64,000 nt of DNA from Actinoplanes ianthinogenes (GCF_018324205.1 NZ_AP023356.1:1116001-1180000); one strand, 5' to 3'; counted from the first letter of the stretch, positions 1 through 9,138 are shown. Translations and numbers: made by a program. Notes: a model not told the origin generated them from the sequence alone.

Positions 1-1023
1 CTCGGCCACCACGCGCAGCGTGTCGATGCCGGACTGGAGGTCGCCGACGTACGGGCTGATCGACAGGGTGCCCACCCCGGCCGCCGCGTACTCCCGGATC
101 CGTTTGGTGATCTGCTTCTTGGTGCCGATGATCGAGGTGCGCTCGATGAACTCCTGCGGCACCGCCTCGGCGGCCTCGGCCACCTGCTTGTTCAGGTACA
201 GGTCCTGCACCTTGGCGGCCGCCTCGGCGTAACCCATCCGGACCGCGAGCTGGTTGTAGAAGTTCTGCTCCCGGCTGCCCATCCCGCCGATGTAGAGCGC
301 CGCGTACCACCGGACCACGTCGGCGCAGGCCGCGATGTCGTCGCCGACCACCACCGGGACGCTGGGCGCGATGTCGAACCCGGCCAGGCCCTGCCCGTGC
401 TTGGCCCGGCCGGCCGCGATGTGCCGCAGCTGGTCGTCGGCGGCGTCCGGCGCGAAGAAGATGGCCAGCCAGCCGTCCGCGATCTCGCCGGCCAGCTCCA
501 GGTTTTTCGGCCCGACCGCGGCCAGGTAGATCGGGATCTCGGTGCGGGGCGGGTGGAAGCCCAGCTTGATCGCTTTGCCGGCGCCGCCGGGCAGCGGGAG
601 CTGGTAGTGCTCGCCGTCGTACTGCACCCGGTCGCGGCGCAGGGCCATCGTGACGATGTCGACGTACTCCCTGGTCCGGGCCAGCGGCTTGGCGAATTTC
701 ACGCCGTGCCAGCCCTCCGAGACCTGCGGGCCGGAGACGCCCAGGCCGAGCCGGAACCGGCTGCCGGAGAGGGTGTCCAGGGTGGCCGCGGTCATTGCGG
801 TCATCGCCGGGGTGCGCGCCGGGATCTGGAGCACCGCCGAGCCGATGTCGATCTTCTCCGTCTGGCCGGCGATCCAGGCCAGCATGCTGACCGTGTCCGA
901 ACCGTACGCCTCGGCGGCCCAGACCACCGCGTAGCCGAGTCGATCGGCCTCCTGGGCCATCGCGAGATGATCGGCGGGCGTGCTCCACGCCGTCTGGTAA
1001 CCGAGGCTGAGTCCGAGCCGCAT
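1..1023 (-). CDS. LLM-class F420-dependent oxidoreductase, 3' end outside window
   Basis: Read on the minus strand from an ATG at 1023, the frame stays open to base 1, about 341 codons. It starts MRLGLSLGYQTAW and contains RLGLGVSGPQVSEGWHG, typical of the luciferase-like monooxygenase family (TIM barrel, coenzyme F420 as hydride carrier). Family members are about 340-350 residues, so only the last few codons should be missing. AAAGGG lies upstream of the start. It is divergent from the aldo/keto reductase at 1165. The family assignment is firm; the substrate cannot be told from sequence. Confidence 0.9.
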   Translation of the reverse strand, partial: MRLGLSLGYQTAWSTPADHLAMAQEADRLGYAVVWAAEAYGSDTVSMLAWIAGQTEKIDIGSAVLQIPARTPAMTAMTAATLDTLSGSRFRLGLGVSGPQVSEGWHGVKFAKPLARTREYVDIVTMALRRDRVQYDGEHYQLPLPGGAGKAIKLGFHPPRTEIPIYLAAVGPKNLELAGEIADGWLAIFFAPDAADDQLRHIAAGRAKHGQGLAGFDIAPSVPVVVGDDIAACADVVRWYAALYIGGMGSREQNFYNQLAVRMGYAEAAAKVQDLYLNKQVAEAAEAVPQEFIERTSIIGTKKQITKRIREYAAAGVGTLSISPYVGDLQSGIDTLRVVAE

Positions 1024-1164
1024 GCCTGCCCTTTCGAAGACGAGATCATGGGGGTCCGCCCGCAAGCCTACTGACACCAAGCCGTCAAGTTTCCGTCCGG
1101 TAACCGACGCACCCTGACGTGCTGGAGGATTTCTTTGATGACGGAGTCTGAATAAGGTTCACTC

Positions 1165-2160
1165 ATGCATCAGCGACCGCTCGGCCGAAGCGGGCTAGCG
1201 GTCTCGCGGCTCGCGCTCGGCACCATGACCTGGGGACGGGACACCGACCCCGACGACGCGGCCGAGCAGATGAAGCTCTTCCTCGAAGCCGGCGGCACCC
1301 TGCTGGACACCGCCGACGTCTACGGCAACGGTGACGCCGAGGCGGTGATCGGCTCGCTGCTCGACCACCTGGTCCCGCGCGACGAGGTGGTGATCGCCAC
1401 CAAGGCGGGCCTCACCCCGCACGGCTGGCGCCCCCGCGACGGCTCCCGGGGCAACCTGCTGCGGTCGCTGGACGCGTCGCTGCGCCGGCTCGGCACCGAC
1501 TACGTCGACCTGTGGCAGGTGCACGGCTTCGACGGGCACACCCCGTTCGAGGAGACGCTGTCCGCCCTCGATCACGCGGTGAACAGCGGCCGGGTGCGCT
1601 ACGTCGGCGTCTCCAACTTCGCCGCCTGGCAGACCACCCGCGCCGCCACCTGGCAGTCGGCGTACCCCACCCGCGCCCCGATCGTCGCCGCCCAGATGGA
1701 GTACTCGCTGGTCGAGCGCGGGATCGAGCGGGAGCTGCTGCCGGCCGCGGCGGCGCTCGGCTTCGGCGTGCTGGCCTGGTCGCCGCTCGGCCGCGGCGTG
1801 CTCACCGGCAAGTACCGCAACGGCCGCCCGCTCGACTCACGGGCCGCGTCCGAGCACTACGCGCCGTTCGTGCAGACCTATCTGGAGCCGCGCAGCTCCA
1901 GCATCGTCGAGGCGGTGGTCACCGCGGCCGGCGGGCTCGGTGTGTCCCCGCTGGAGGTGGCGCTCGCCTGGATCCGGGACCGGCCCGGGGTGGCCGCCCC
2001 GATCCTCGGCGCCCGCACCGCCGGCCAGCTCCAGGGCGCCCTGCGCAGCGAGGACCTGACGCTCCCGGCCGAGATCGCCATCGCCCTCGAGGACGTGTCG
2101 GCGATCGACGTCGGCTATCCGGAGCGCGAGGGCACCGGCGACCCGCACGGGTTCATCTAG
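1165..2160 (+). CDS. Aldo/keto reductase
   Basis: A 331-residue cytosolic NADPH-dependent reductase of the (beta/alpha)8 aldo/keto reductase superfamily. It begins with RPLGRSGLAVSRLALGTMTWG and shows the catalytic tetrad context: Asp and Tyr in DTADVYGNG, Lys in ATKAGL, His in WQVHGFD. The C-terminal PILGART segment belongs to the cofactor site. Length is normal for the family. AAGG precedes the ATG. The histidine kinase gene starts four bases after its stop, so the two are probably co-transcribed. Substrate unknown. Confidence 0.93.
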   Translation: MHQRPLGRSGLAVSRLALGTMTWGRDTDPDDAAEQMKLFLEAGGTLLDTADVYGNGDAEAVIGSLLDHLVPRDEVVIATKAGLTPHGWRPRDGSRGNLLRSLDASLRRLGTDYVDLWQVHGFDGHTPFEETLSALDHAVNSGRVRYVGVSNFAAWQTTRAATWQSAYPTRAPIVAAQMEYSLVERGIERELLPAAAALGFGVLAWSPLGRGVLTGKYRNGRPLDSRAASEHYAPFVQTYLEPRSSSIVEAVVTAAGGLGVSPLEVALAWIRDRPGVAAPILGARTAGQLQGALRSEDLTLPAEIAIALEDVSAIDVGYPEREGTGDPHGFI

Positions 2161-2163
2161 CCG

Positions 2164-3285
2164 ATGCTGCGCCCGCTGGTCAGTGCCGCCACCTACCGGC
2201 GTGCGGTGTTCCTGCTGCTCGGTGCGGTGCTGGCGTTGCCGTACACACTCGGCGCCGGGCTGCTCGTGCGGGCGATCACCGCCGAGCCGGACAACTGGGT
2301 GAACAACGTGCCCGCCGCGCTGGCCGCCGCGGCGATCGCGCTGGTCCCACCGTTCCTGGGCGGCACCCGGGAGCTGGAGATCGCCGCCGTCCGCTCGCTG
2401 CTCGGCGTCGACCTGCCCGGCCACGACCGGGGCCACCGGATGGAACGCGAGACCCGGCTGCGGGCGGCGCTCTGGTTCGGGCTGCACCTGCTGACCGGGG
2501 TGGCGATCGGCACGGTGCTGCTGATCATCCTGCCGGTGGGCATCCTCGCCATGGCCGGCGGCGAGGCGCTCACGCCGGGAAACGGAAGCTGGTGGTGGCT
2601 GCTGGCGGCGCCGCTGATCCTGGCCGGCGGGATCTACACGGTCGCCGGGCTCGGCTCGCTCGCCGTGACGATGGCGCCGGTGCTGCTCGGCCCGTCGCAG
2701 CGGGAACGGGAGCGGCTGCTCGCCGAGCGCAACCGGCTGGCCCGGGAGTTGCACGACTCGGTCGGGCACGCGCTGACCGCGATGACGTTGCAGGCCGGCG
2801 CGGCGCGGGCGGTGTTCGACAGCGATCCGGCGTTCGCGCTGCGGGCGCTGACCGCGATCGAGGAGACCGGCCGGTCGGCGGCCGGTGAGCTGGACGCGGT
2901 GCTCGGCATCCTGCGCGACGAGGCCGCCGGCCACCACGCCACCCCGACCCTGGCCGACCTCGATCGGCTGCTCACCGGCCAGGTCGAGGCCGACCTGGCC
3001 GACGTGGACGTGTCGCCCCGGGTGTCCCGGGAGGCGTACCGGATCGTCCAGGAGTCGCTCACCAACGCCGCCCGGCACGGAGCCGGGCCGGTGACCTTAC
3101 AGATCCGGCAGGAAGAGGAGGACTTGGTGATCGAGGTGAGCAACCGGCGGGTCGCCGCGCCCCGGCGCCGCGGCGGCGGCCACGGGATCGAGGGCATGCG
3201 GGAACGTGTGCAGCTGCTCGGCGGCTCGCTCCGGGCCGGTCCGGACGGCGAGAACTGGCGACTGGTGGCGAGGCTGCCGAGATGA
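2164..3285 (+). CDS. Two-component sensor histidine kinase, NarL/DesK type
   Basis: 373 residues. The first about 175 residues are hydrophobic with roughly four membrane segments. Then comes a HisKA_3 dimerisation domain with the phospho-acceptor His in RELHDSVGHALTAM, and a short HATPase_c domain (N box in QESLTNAARHG, G box in GGGHGIEGMRERV). There is no large extracellular sensor, so the signal is likely sensed in or at the membrane. Its stop overlaps the start of the response regulator at 3282 (ATGA), so the two form a pair. A rare TTA leucine codon lies at 3097-3099 (codon 312). Confidence 0.93.
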   Translation: MLRPLVSAATYRRAVFLLLGAVLALPYTLGAGLLVRAITAEPDNWVNNVPAALAAAAIALVPPFLGGTRELEIAAVRSLLGVDLPGHDRGHRMERETRLRAALWFGLHLLTGVAIGTVLLIILPVGILAMAGGEALTPGNGSWWWLLAAPLILAGGIYTVAGLGSLAVTMAPVLLGPSQRERERLLAERNRLARELHDSVGHALTAMTLQAGAARAVFDSDPAFALRALTAIEETGRSAAGELDAVLGILRDEAAGHHATPTLADLDRLLTGQVEADLADVDVSPRVSREAYRIVQESLTNAARHGAGPVTLQIRQEEEDLVIEVSNRRVAAPRRRGGGHGIEGMRERVQLLGGSLRAGPDGENWRLVARLPR

Positions 3286-3920
3286 CCAGCGTGCTGATCG
3301 TGGACGACGACGAGCTGATCCGGGCCGGGCTGCGGGCGATCCTGGCCGGCGCCGGGATCACCGTCGCCGGCGAGGTCGAGGACGGCAGCGAGGTGGTGCA
3401 GGCCGCGCTCCGCCTGCGGCCCGACGTCATTCTCATGGACGTACGCATGCCGCGCCTCGACGGCATCCAGGCCACCCGTCTGCTCCTCGCCAAGTATCCC
3501 GCGGACGCCCCGAAAGTCCTGGTCGTCACCACGTTCGCGAACGACGAGTACGTGTACGAGGCGCTCCAGGCCGGCGCCAGCGGCTTCCTGCTCAAACGCG
3601 CCCGCCCGGAGCAGATCGTGGAGGCGGTCCGGGTGGTCGCCCGCGGCGACTCGCTGCTGTTCCCCGCCGCGATCAAGAACCTGGCCGCCGCCTACGCCAA
3701 GCCGGACGGGCACCTGGACGGCGCCGGGCTGACCGCGCGCGAGGCCGAGGTGCTGGCGCTGATGGCGGACGGGCTGTCGAACGCGGAGATCGCCGAGCGC
3801 CTGGTGCTCGGCGTCGAGACGATCAAGACGCATGTGGGTAACGTGCTGGGCAAACTCGGGGTGCGCGACCGTACCCAAGCGGTTGTCGTGGCATACAAGT
3901 CAGGGTTCATCTCCCCCTAG
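3282..3920 (+). CDS. LuxR/NarL-family response regulator
   Basis: 212 residues. The N-terminal receiver domain has the acidic pocket in VDDDE and the phosphorylated Asp53 in ILMDVRMPR, the Thr in VVTTF and the Lys in LLKRA. The C-terminal LuxR helix-turn-helix starts LTAREAEVLALMADGLS and ends about residue 205. It overlaps the kinase gene by four bases, so it is the cognate regulator. The membrane protein gene 65 bases downstream is a plausible target or partner. Confidence 0.95.
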   Translation: MTSVLIVDDDELIRAGLRAILAGAGITVAGEVEDGSEVVQAALRLRPDVILMDVRMPRLDGIQATRLLLAKYPADAPKVLVVTTFANDEYVYEALQAGASGFLLKRARPEQIVEAVRVVARGDSLLFPAAIKNLAAAYAKPDGHLDGAGLTAREAEVLALMADGLSNAEIAERLVLGVETIKTHVGNVLGKLGVRDRTQAVVVAYKSGFISP

Positions 3921-3984
3921 CGAGGGAGTGGCTCCCCTCCGCGCAGGGATCCCGCGGGCGCGCGCACCGGCGAGTGTCAGGGGT

Positions 3985-5034
3985 ATGACGAACACGGCAC
4001 TGAAGGTGGCGGCCGGCTGGGCCGCCGGATACGGAACACTCGCGCTGGGCTGGGCGGTCACCGGGCACGGCTTCCCGTTCGGGCCGGGCGACGCGCGCAA
4101 CTCGGCCAGCCCGCTGCGCGCCCTGGACGCGAGCGTCGGCGCGCCGCTGTTCGCCGCGGTGCTGATCACGGCGGCGCTCGCCCTGCTCGCCATGGCCGGG
4201 ACCGATCGGCCGCACCGGCTCGCCCGGATCGGCCTGGCCGGGTATCTCTGGCTGGTCGTGGCGGCGCTGCTGTTCGTGGTGGTCGATGTGCGGGCGCTGA
4301 CGTTCGCCGGGTACCTGCCGATGCTGATCGGCGGGTTGCCGTTCGGCTGGCCGCCGATCGACTACAGCCTGATCTTCACGTGGGCGCTGGCCAACGAGGT
4401 GATCGCGATCGTGGGCGGGGTGCTGATCGCGCGGGCCGTGGTGCGGTGGCTCAGGCGTACCCGAAACGCTTGTGAATCCTGTGGCCGGACCGCCGTGGGC
4501 GGCGGCTGGACCGAACCGGAAGCGGCCCGGCGGTGGGGGAAGGTCGCGGCCTACGTCGCGGCGGCGATCCCGGCCATGTACGCCGCGGTCCGGATCGCCT
4601 GGGGTCTCGGCATCCCGCTCGGCATCTCGCCGGAGTTCCTGGCCGACATGCACCGCACCGGCCTGGTCTGGGCGGGCGTCGGACTGGCGTCGTTCGCGCT
4701 GGTCGGCTCGTTCCTGACGATCGGCCTGACCCGGCCGTGGGGTGAGCGCCTGTTCGGCCGCCGGGTCCCGATCCGCCTCGCGACGATCCCGGCGAGCCTC
4801 GTCGCGATCTTCGTGATGTCGGCGTCGGTCTCGTTGTTCACCGGGGACGGCTCGGAGAAACTGTTCACCGGCGAGGAGCGGGCGGCGGTGCTGCCGATGC
4901 TGCTCTGGCCGCTGTGGTCGGTCGCTCTCGGGCTCGCCGCCTACGGCTACCACCTGCGCCGGCGCCCGGCCTGCAAGGTTTGTGACCAGGGAGTCGATTC
5001 CCCCGCGGGGCTGGTGCCCGGCCCGACGCGTTGA
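3985..5034 (+). CDS. Polytopic membrane protein with two CxxC pairs
   Basis: 349 residues from an ATG at 3985; the frame is open further upstream, but this start suits the GTCAGGGGT just before it and avoids overlap with the response regulator. About eight hydrophobic segments are visible. Two cytosolic-looking loops carry cysteine pairs: CESC in the middle, after a WLRRTR stretch, and CKVC near the C terminus, after YHLRRR. Both pairs follow basic residues at the end of a membrane helix, which suggests a shared metal or redox site. I do not recognise a named family. Its position after a kinase/regulator pair suggests a target of that system. Confidence 0.8.
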   Translation: MTNTALKVAAGWAAGYGTLALGWAVTGHGFPFGPGDARNSASPLRALDASVGAPLFAAVLITAALALLAMAGTDRPHRLARIGLAGYLWLVVAALLFVVVDVRALTFAGYLPMLIGGLPFGWPPIDYSLIFTWALANEVIAIVGGVLIARAVVRWLRRTRNACESCGRTAVGGGWTEPEAARRWGKVAAYVAAAIPAMYAAVRIAWGLGIPLGISPEFLADMHRTGLVWAGVGLASFALVGSFLTIGLTRPWGERLFGRRVPIRLATIPASLVAIFVMSASVSLFTGDGSEKLFTGEERAAVLPMLLWPLWSVALGLAAYGYHLRRRPACKVCDQGVDSPAGLVPGPTR

Positions 5035-5119
5035 ACCGGATCCGTCGGCTGCCTGTACGTCCTGGTGCACCCGGGTCTCCCCGGGTGCTCACTGGCCGGC
5101 AGTCTGAGGACCGGGAACG

Positions 5120-6220
5120 ATGGCTACTGACGAGCTGTTCGTCGATCTCGCGGGGCTGGATCGGCTCTACAACCAGCTCGTGCGGGCCTCTGAGGACGGC
5201 ACGGAGGCCCTGGCCTACGTGGCGAAGAACTGCAAACTGAATTGGCCGGAGCAAGGCCTGCTGTTCGTGGCGCTCCAAACACAATCAACGATGTACCAGC
5301 AGGTGGACACTTCGTTCGGCCAGGTCCGAGACCTGTGCTCCCAAGCCGGCACCGAAGTCAACAGGTCTCAGGTCATATACAAGAACACAGATCATGACTC
5401 GGCGGCTCAACTCGATAAGGTCTGCACCGGAATCGCGGACCTGGACGGCTTACGGCAGGCACTGAGTCACACGCGAGCAGATCTCGACAGCCATCGGGAG
5501 GCGTTCGCCGACGTCACCGAGCCGAGCCGGTCGCTCACCAGCCCCGAGTATGCCGTTGCGGTCGAGATGTGGACGATCAACCCGCTCGCTGATCTGTTGA
5601 GCCCGTCGGCTTGGATTCGGCAGGCGTGCGTCACGCTGCTCGGCGTCGATCCCTTCGAGGAGTGGTCGAAGAACCTCTCCGGAAACTGGCAGGCCTACGT
5701 TTACGCGGGAAACGCCATGCTGCACGCGGGAGCCGCGGCGCGGGCGATAGCACTGAACCTGACCACGGGTGCCAAGGACGTCGGTTACGCCTGGCGCGGC
5801 AATGCCGCCGAGGTCTTTCAGGAGTTCGAGCTCAACCTCGGCATACACGTCAGCGACCTCCAGGAGATCTGCCGCCTCTACTACAAGATTCACATGGACA
5901 CGGCAGAGGTGGTGAAGAAGCTGACCGATGTCCTCGCGGGCCACGTGGCCGATTTCTACGACGTGCTGCTGATGGCCAGCGGCTGCCTCGCCGCCGGTAC
6001 CGCGATGATCGAAACGGTCTTCGGCGCCGTCGCGGGATACGCCGCGGCCAGCTATTACAGCTGGATGGCCTGGGACATCTACCAGATCATCTCGGATCTC
6101 TTCGGGAACGCCGAGGACGCCATCAAATTGATCAGCAGCGCCGTGCAGACGGCGGACGTGTTCCGATCGGTGAAAACGCTCGGCGACGTCAAGCCGTTTC
6201 ACAATCCGGCGTTGCGCTGA
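5120..6220 (+). CDS. WXG100/ESX-like type VII secretion associated protein
   Basis: 366 residues, mostly helical. The N-terminal about 100 residues (FVDLAGLDRLYNQL onward) look like the EspC-type helical domain. A second helical domain at about 205-280 has a WxG turn (AWRGNAAEVFQEF) as in WXG100 proteins. It is followed by a long hydrophobic stretch (about 278-312) rich in Gly/Ala. I infer a substrate or structural part of an ESX/type VII system; no secretion ATPase gene adjoins it. AGGA lies nine bases before the ATG. Base composition is visibly less GC-rich than the neighbours, and a TTA codon lies at 5450-5452. Confidence 0.7.
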   Translation: MATDELFVDLAGLDRLYNQLVRASEDGTEALAYVAKNCKLNWPEQGLLFVALQTQSTMYQQVDTSFGQVRDLCSQAGTEVNRSQVIYKNTDHDSAAQLDKVCTGIADLDGLRQALSHTRADLDSHREAFADVTEPSRSLTSPEYAVAVEMWTINPLADLLSPSAWIRQACVTLLGVDPFEEWSKNLSGNWQAYVYAGNAMLHAGAAARAIALNLTTGAKDVGYAWRGNAAEVFQEFELNLGIHVSDLQEICRLYYKIHMDTAEVVKKLTDVLAGHVADFYDVLLMASGCLAAGTAMIETVFGAVAGYAAASYYSWMAWDIYQIISDLFGNAEDAIKLISSAVQTADVFRSVKTLGDVKPFHNPALR

Positions 6221-6246
6221 CCCCCGGTCCGGTTGGAGGGAATCTT

Positions 6247-6552
6247 GTGAGTCGTCGTATAGGGGAGCAGCCGCTGGCGCAAGCAGTCCTCGAGCACCTC
6301 GCGGAGAAGCGACCCGGAACGCAGGATCCGGTCGGCTCGTTCGCCCGTACGGTGCTGAACGGCGAAGCGACATTGAGCGAGGCAGCAGCGTTCTCCTGGC
6401 ATGCCGGCGGTCTGGAAGACGCATTTCGCCAGGCCGAGGAAGACCGAAAAGCCCTACCCGCGGAGGAACGGGCTGAGTTCGACCAGCAAGCCAGCCGTCT
6501 CCGTGAGCAGCAATCGTCCGGCCAGTTCGACGGAAGAGGGCATCACCGATGA
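6247..6552 (+). CDS. Small charged protein downstream of the WXG-like gene
   Basis: 101 residues from a GTG at 6247, chosen because GGAGGG (6235-6240) sits six bases upstream. The protein is hydrophilic and largely helical, rich in Glu, Gln and Ala, with a charged C-terminal half (EEDRKALPAEERAEFDQQ). I recognise no family. It starts 26 bases after the WXG-like gene and overlaps the next membrane gene by four bases (ATGA), so the three form an operon. A chaperone or immunity-like partner role is possible but only inferred from position. Confidence 0.65.
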   Translation: MSRRIGEQPLAQAVLEHLAEKRPGTQDPVGSFARTVLNGEATLSEAAAFSWHAGGLEDAFRQAEEDRKALPAEERAEFDQQASRLREQQSSGQFDGRGHHR

Positions 6553-6830
6553 GCACCTTGCTACGGTTTCGCCTCGCCGTACCCTTCGTCGTCCTTTCGC
6601 TGCTCTTCCTCCTCTTCACCGCGCTCGGCATCTGGCTCAACTGGCACCTGGTGAGCGCGGCGAATCACACGCTTTCGCTCTTCATGTGCCTCATGTTCGC
6701 GATCGCCGTGGGTATCAGCGTGTCGATCGGCTTCGACCGCAGCGGACGCGTCCCTTGGTGGCGCATGGGCGCCGTGGTGCTTTTCATCGCTCTGGGCATG
6801 GGCGTGGCGTGGGTACGCGGCATGGTCTAG
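6549..6830 (+). CDS. Small three-helix membrane protein
   Basis: 93 residues with three hydrophobic segments: about 8-30, 40-60 and 70-90. Between the second and third lies a short charged loop with DRSGRVPWWR. The ATG overlaps the stop of the preceding gene (ATGA), indicating translational coupling with the 101-residue protein. No family recognised. The membrane nature is clear; the link to the WXG-like gene is inferred from the operon. Confidence 0.7.
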   Translation: MSTLLRFRLAVPFVVLSLLFLLFTALGIWLNWHLVSAANHTLSLFMCLMFAIAVGISVSIGFDRSGRVPWWRMGAVVLFIALGMGVAWVRGMV

Positions 6831-6905
6831 GGCCCGCTCGATGACGCACCGTAACCGCTGGTCAGAGCTTGTCGATGCTCCCGCCGGAGGAGCATCCTAT
6901 TCGGC

Positions 6906-7097
6906 ATGGACTACGAATACGCGCCGCTGCGGTTACCCTCGAATGTCGATCGGCTGACCGCGGCGGCGCAGCTCGCCATACAGGCCGAATTCTCCGGCTG
7001 GGAGCTGGCCAGGGTCCAGCTCTTCGCGGACGGCACCCGCAAGGTGATGCTCCGCCGCCGGCTTCAGCCCACCCCCCAGCCCGGCCTGAGTTACTGA
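6906..7097 (+). CDS. DUF5703 family small protein
   Basis: 63 residues starting MDYEYAPLRLP. The pattern of a Tyr-rich start, a central WELARVQLF and a basic VMLRRRL end matches my recollection of the actinobacterial DUF5703 family, whose function is unknown. GGAGGA lies about 14 bases before the ATG. The stop codon is part of the left arm of a perfect terminator hairpin. Confidence 0.75.
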   Translation: MDYEYAPLRLPSNVDRLTAAAQLAIQAEFSGWELARVQLFADGTRKVMLRRRLQPTPQPGLSY

Positions 7098-7130
7098 GAG
7101 AGCCCGTTCGCAACGAACGGGCTCTCTCAG
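7094..7130. terminator. Perfect 17-bp hairpin between convergent genes
   Basis: Arms 7094-7110 and 7114-7130 are exact inverted repeats around a CAA loop. The hairpin includes the stop codon of the DUF5703 gene and lies 11 bases before the stop of the minus-strand gene at 7142, so it can serve both directions. There is no clear T tract. Confidence 0.85.
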
Positions 7131-7141
7131 CGTGCCAAGAC

Positions 7142-7807
7142 TCAGTGGTTGTGCCCGGCGTGGTCTTCCTCGTCGTCGGGGAGGAACGGGTGTTCATCCA
7201 GCCTGCCCACCAGCTGGTCGGTCTCGACCGGGGCGAACGGGCCGGACCCGTCCGCGTCGTCGAACGCCTCCAGGTCCAGCGGCTCCTCGACCTCGGTGAC
7301 CGTGAGCAGGCCGTCGAGCGGCTCCAGCTCGGGCACGTCCAGCGACGCCAGTGAGCCGTCGCCGGCCTGGAGCAGCTCCAGCACCGCCTCGCCGACCGAC
7401 TCGACCGGGCCGACCTCCTCGTCGTCGGGCACCGAGCTGCGGCGCGCGGTCTCGGCGACCCGCAGCAGGGCGGAGACGCTCGGCACCCGGTAATCGCGGC
7501 GCTGCCGGACCGAGATCACCTGCGGGTACGCGTCAACCGCCCCCGCACTGTCCGCCTCCCCGGCGAGGAAGCGCTGGTCCGCCTCGTCCGGGTCGATCGA
7601 CTCGACGTCCCACGGGGTGACCTCACCGTACGCGTCGAGCAGCTTCTCGTCGTAGGCGAACGACGCGTTGTTCAGGTCGACGTAGGCCTGCCAGACGTCG
7701 TCGTCGTCGATGCGGCCGGCCGCCGCCTTGACGGCCGCGAGGTGGGCACGAGCCGCCTCCACCACCCGCTCGAGGGCGGCATCGAGCTCCGCGTTCTGGT
7801 CGCTCAT
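7142..7807 (-). CDS. Conserved acidic protein of unknown function
   Basis: 221 residues from the ATG at 7807 (MSDQNAELDAALERVV), with GGAAGGA upstream; the frame is open further but the upstream part is low-quality coding. The first about 70 residues are helical with LNNASFAYDEKLLDAYGEV. The rest is very acidic with short hydrophobic patches, and the protein ends in a His-containing tail (DHAGHNH). It lies just after the M20 peptidase gene in the same direction. I do not recognise a biochemical function. Confidence 0.7.
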   Translation of the reverse strand: MSDQNAELDAALERVVEAARAHLAAVKAAAGRIDDDDVWQAYVDLNNASFAYDEKLLDAYGEVTPWDVESIDPDEADQRFLAGEADSAGAVDAYPQVISVRQRRDYRVPSVSALLRVAETARRSSVPDDEEVGPVESVGEAVLELLQAGDGSLASLDVPELEPLDGLLTVTEVEEPLDLEAFDDADGSGPFAPVETDQLVGRLDEHPFLPDDEEDHAGHNH

Positions 7808-7830
7808 GTTGTTTGGGGGTCCTTCCGGAT

Positions 7831-9138
7831 CTAGCTGTGTCGGAGCAGTCGGTCGAGCACACGCACGCCGAACTTTAGCCCTTCCACCGGCACTCGCTCG
7901 TCGATGCCGTGGAACAGGGCCGCGAAGTTCAGGTCGGGCGGAAGTTGCAACGGGGCGAACCCGAAGCATCGGATGCCCAGAGTGCTGAACGCCTTGGCGT
8001 CCGTTCCCCCGGACATCAGGTACGGCACGGTACGCGCACCCGGATCCTCGGCACGCAGCGCCGCCGCCATCGCCTCCACCAGCGGCCCGCCGAATTCGGT
8101 CTCCACGGCCGGCTGCCGGTGCACGTGCTCGATCTCCACGTCCGGCCCGATAATCTCACGCAACTCGGCCAGGAAGGATTCCGCCTGGCCGGGCAGGGTG
8201 CGGCAGTCGACGGTGGCGGACGCCCGCCCCGGGATCACATTGTCCTTGTACCCGGCCTCCAACCGGGTCGGGTTGGCGGTGTTGCGGATGGTCGCGCCGA
8301 TCAAGTTGGCGATCGGGCCGAGCTTGGCGATGGCCAGTTCCGGGTCGTCCGGGTTCAGGTCGATGCCCAGCGCGTCGCTGATCTGCTCCAGGAACGCCCG
8401 CACGGTCGGCGTGACGACCACCGGGAAGCGGTGCCGGCCGACCGCGGCGACCGCCTCGGCCAGCGCCGTGACCGCGTTGTCGTCGTGGATGAACGAGCCG
8501 TGCCCGGGGCGTCCGTGCGCGTGCAGCCGCAGCCAGTCCAGCCCCTTCTCGGCGGTCTGCACCAGGTAGAGCCGCAGGTCGTCGTTGACCGTGTACGAGT
8601 ACCCGCCGACCTCACCGATCGCCTCGGTGCAGCCCTCGAACTCCGCGGCGTGGTTCTGCACCAGCCACTGCGAGCCGTACTCCATCCCGGCTTCCTCGTC
8701 GGCGGTGTACGCCAGCACGATGTCCCGGGGCGGCGTGTACCCGATCCGCTGCCACTCCCGCACCACGGCCAGGACCATGGCGTCGAAGTCCTTCATGTCG
8801 ACCGCGCCCCGGCCCCACAGGTAGCCGTCCTTCACCTCCCCGGAGAACGGGTCGACCGACCACTCCCGCGGGTCGGCCGGGACCACGTCGAGGTGGCCGT
8901 GCACCAGCAGGGCGCCGCGGGACCGGTCGGCGCCGGGGATCCGGGCGACCAGGTTGGCGCGCTTCGGGGCCGACTCCAGGAGGCGGGACTCGATGCCGGC
9001 GTCGGCGAGTTTCTCCGCGACGTACTCGGCGGCGACCCGTTCACCCACGGTGGTCCGCGGGTCCCCGGTGTTGGTGGTGTCGATGCGCAACAGGTCCTGG
9101 CAGAGGCCGGTGACCTCGTCCACGGCGGAGGTGTTCAT
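7831..9138 (-). CDS. M20/M25/M40 family metallopeptidase
   Basis: 435 residues, a di-zinc amidohydrolase of the dipeptidase/ArgE/DapE family. Metal and catalytic residues are visible: HGHLDVVP (His and catalytic Asp), GRGAVDMKDFDA (bridging Asp), TADEEAGM (Glu pair) and the late His in ALFHGIDE. The dimerisation (lid) domain occupies about 190-320, with HAHGRPGHGS. Length is normal. It is divergent from the hemerythrin gene with 57 bases between the starts. Whether it cleaves peptides or N-acyl amino acids cannot be told. Confidence 0.92.
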   Translation of the reverse strand: MNTSAVDEVTGLCQDLLRIDTTNTGDPRTTVGERVAAEYVAEKLADAGIESRLLESAPKRANLVARIPGADRSRGALLVHGHLDVVPADPREWSVDPFSGEVKDGYLWGRGAVDMKDFDAMVLAVVREWQRIGYTPPRDIVLAYTADEEAGMEYGSQWLVQNHAAEFEGCTEAIGEVGGYSYTVNDDLRLYLVQTAEKGLDWLRLHAHGRPGHGSFIHDDNAVTALAEAVAAVGRHRFPVVVTPTVRAFLEQISDALGIDLNPDDPELAIAKLGPIANLIGATIRNTANPTRLEAGYKDNVIPGRASATVDCRTLPGQAESFLAELREIIGPDVEIEHVHRQPAVETEFGGPLVEAMAAALRAEDPGARTVPYLMSGGTDAKAFSTLGIRCFGFAPLQLPPDLNFAALFHGIDERVPVEGLKFGVRVLDRLLRHS

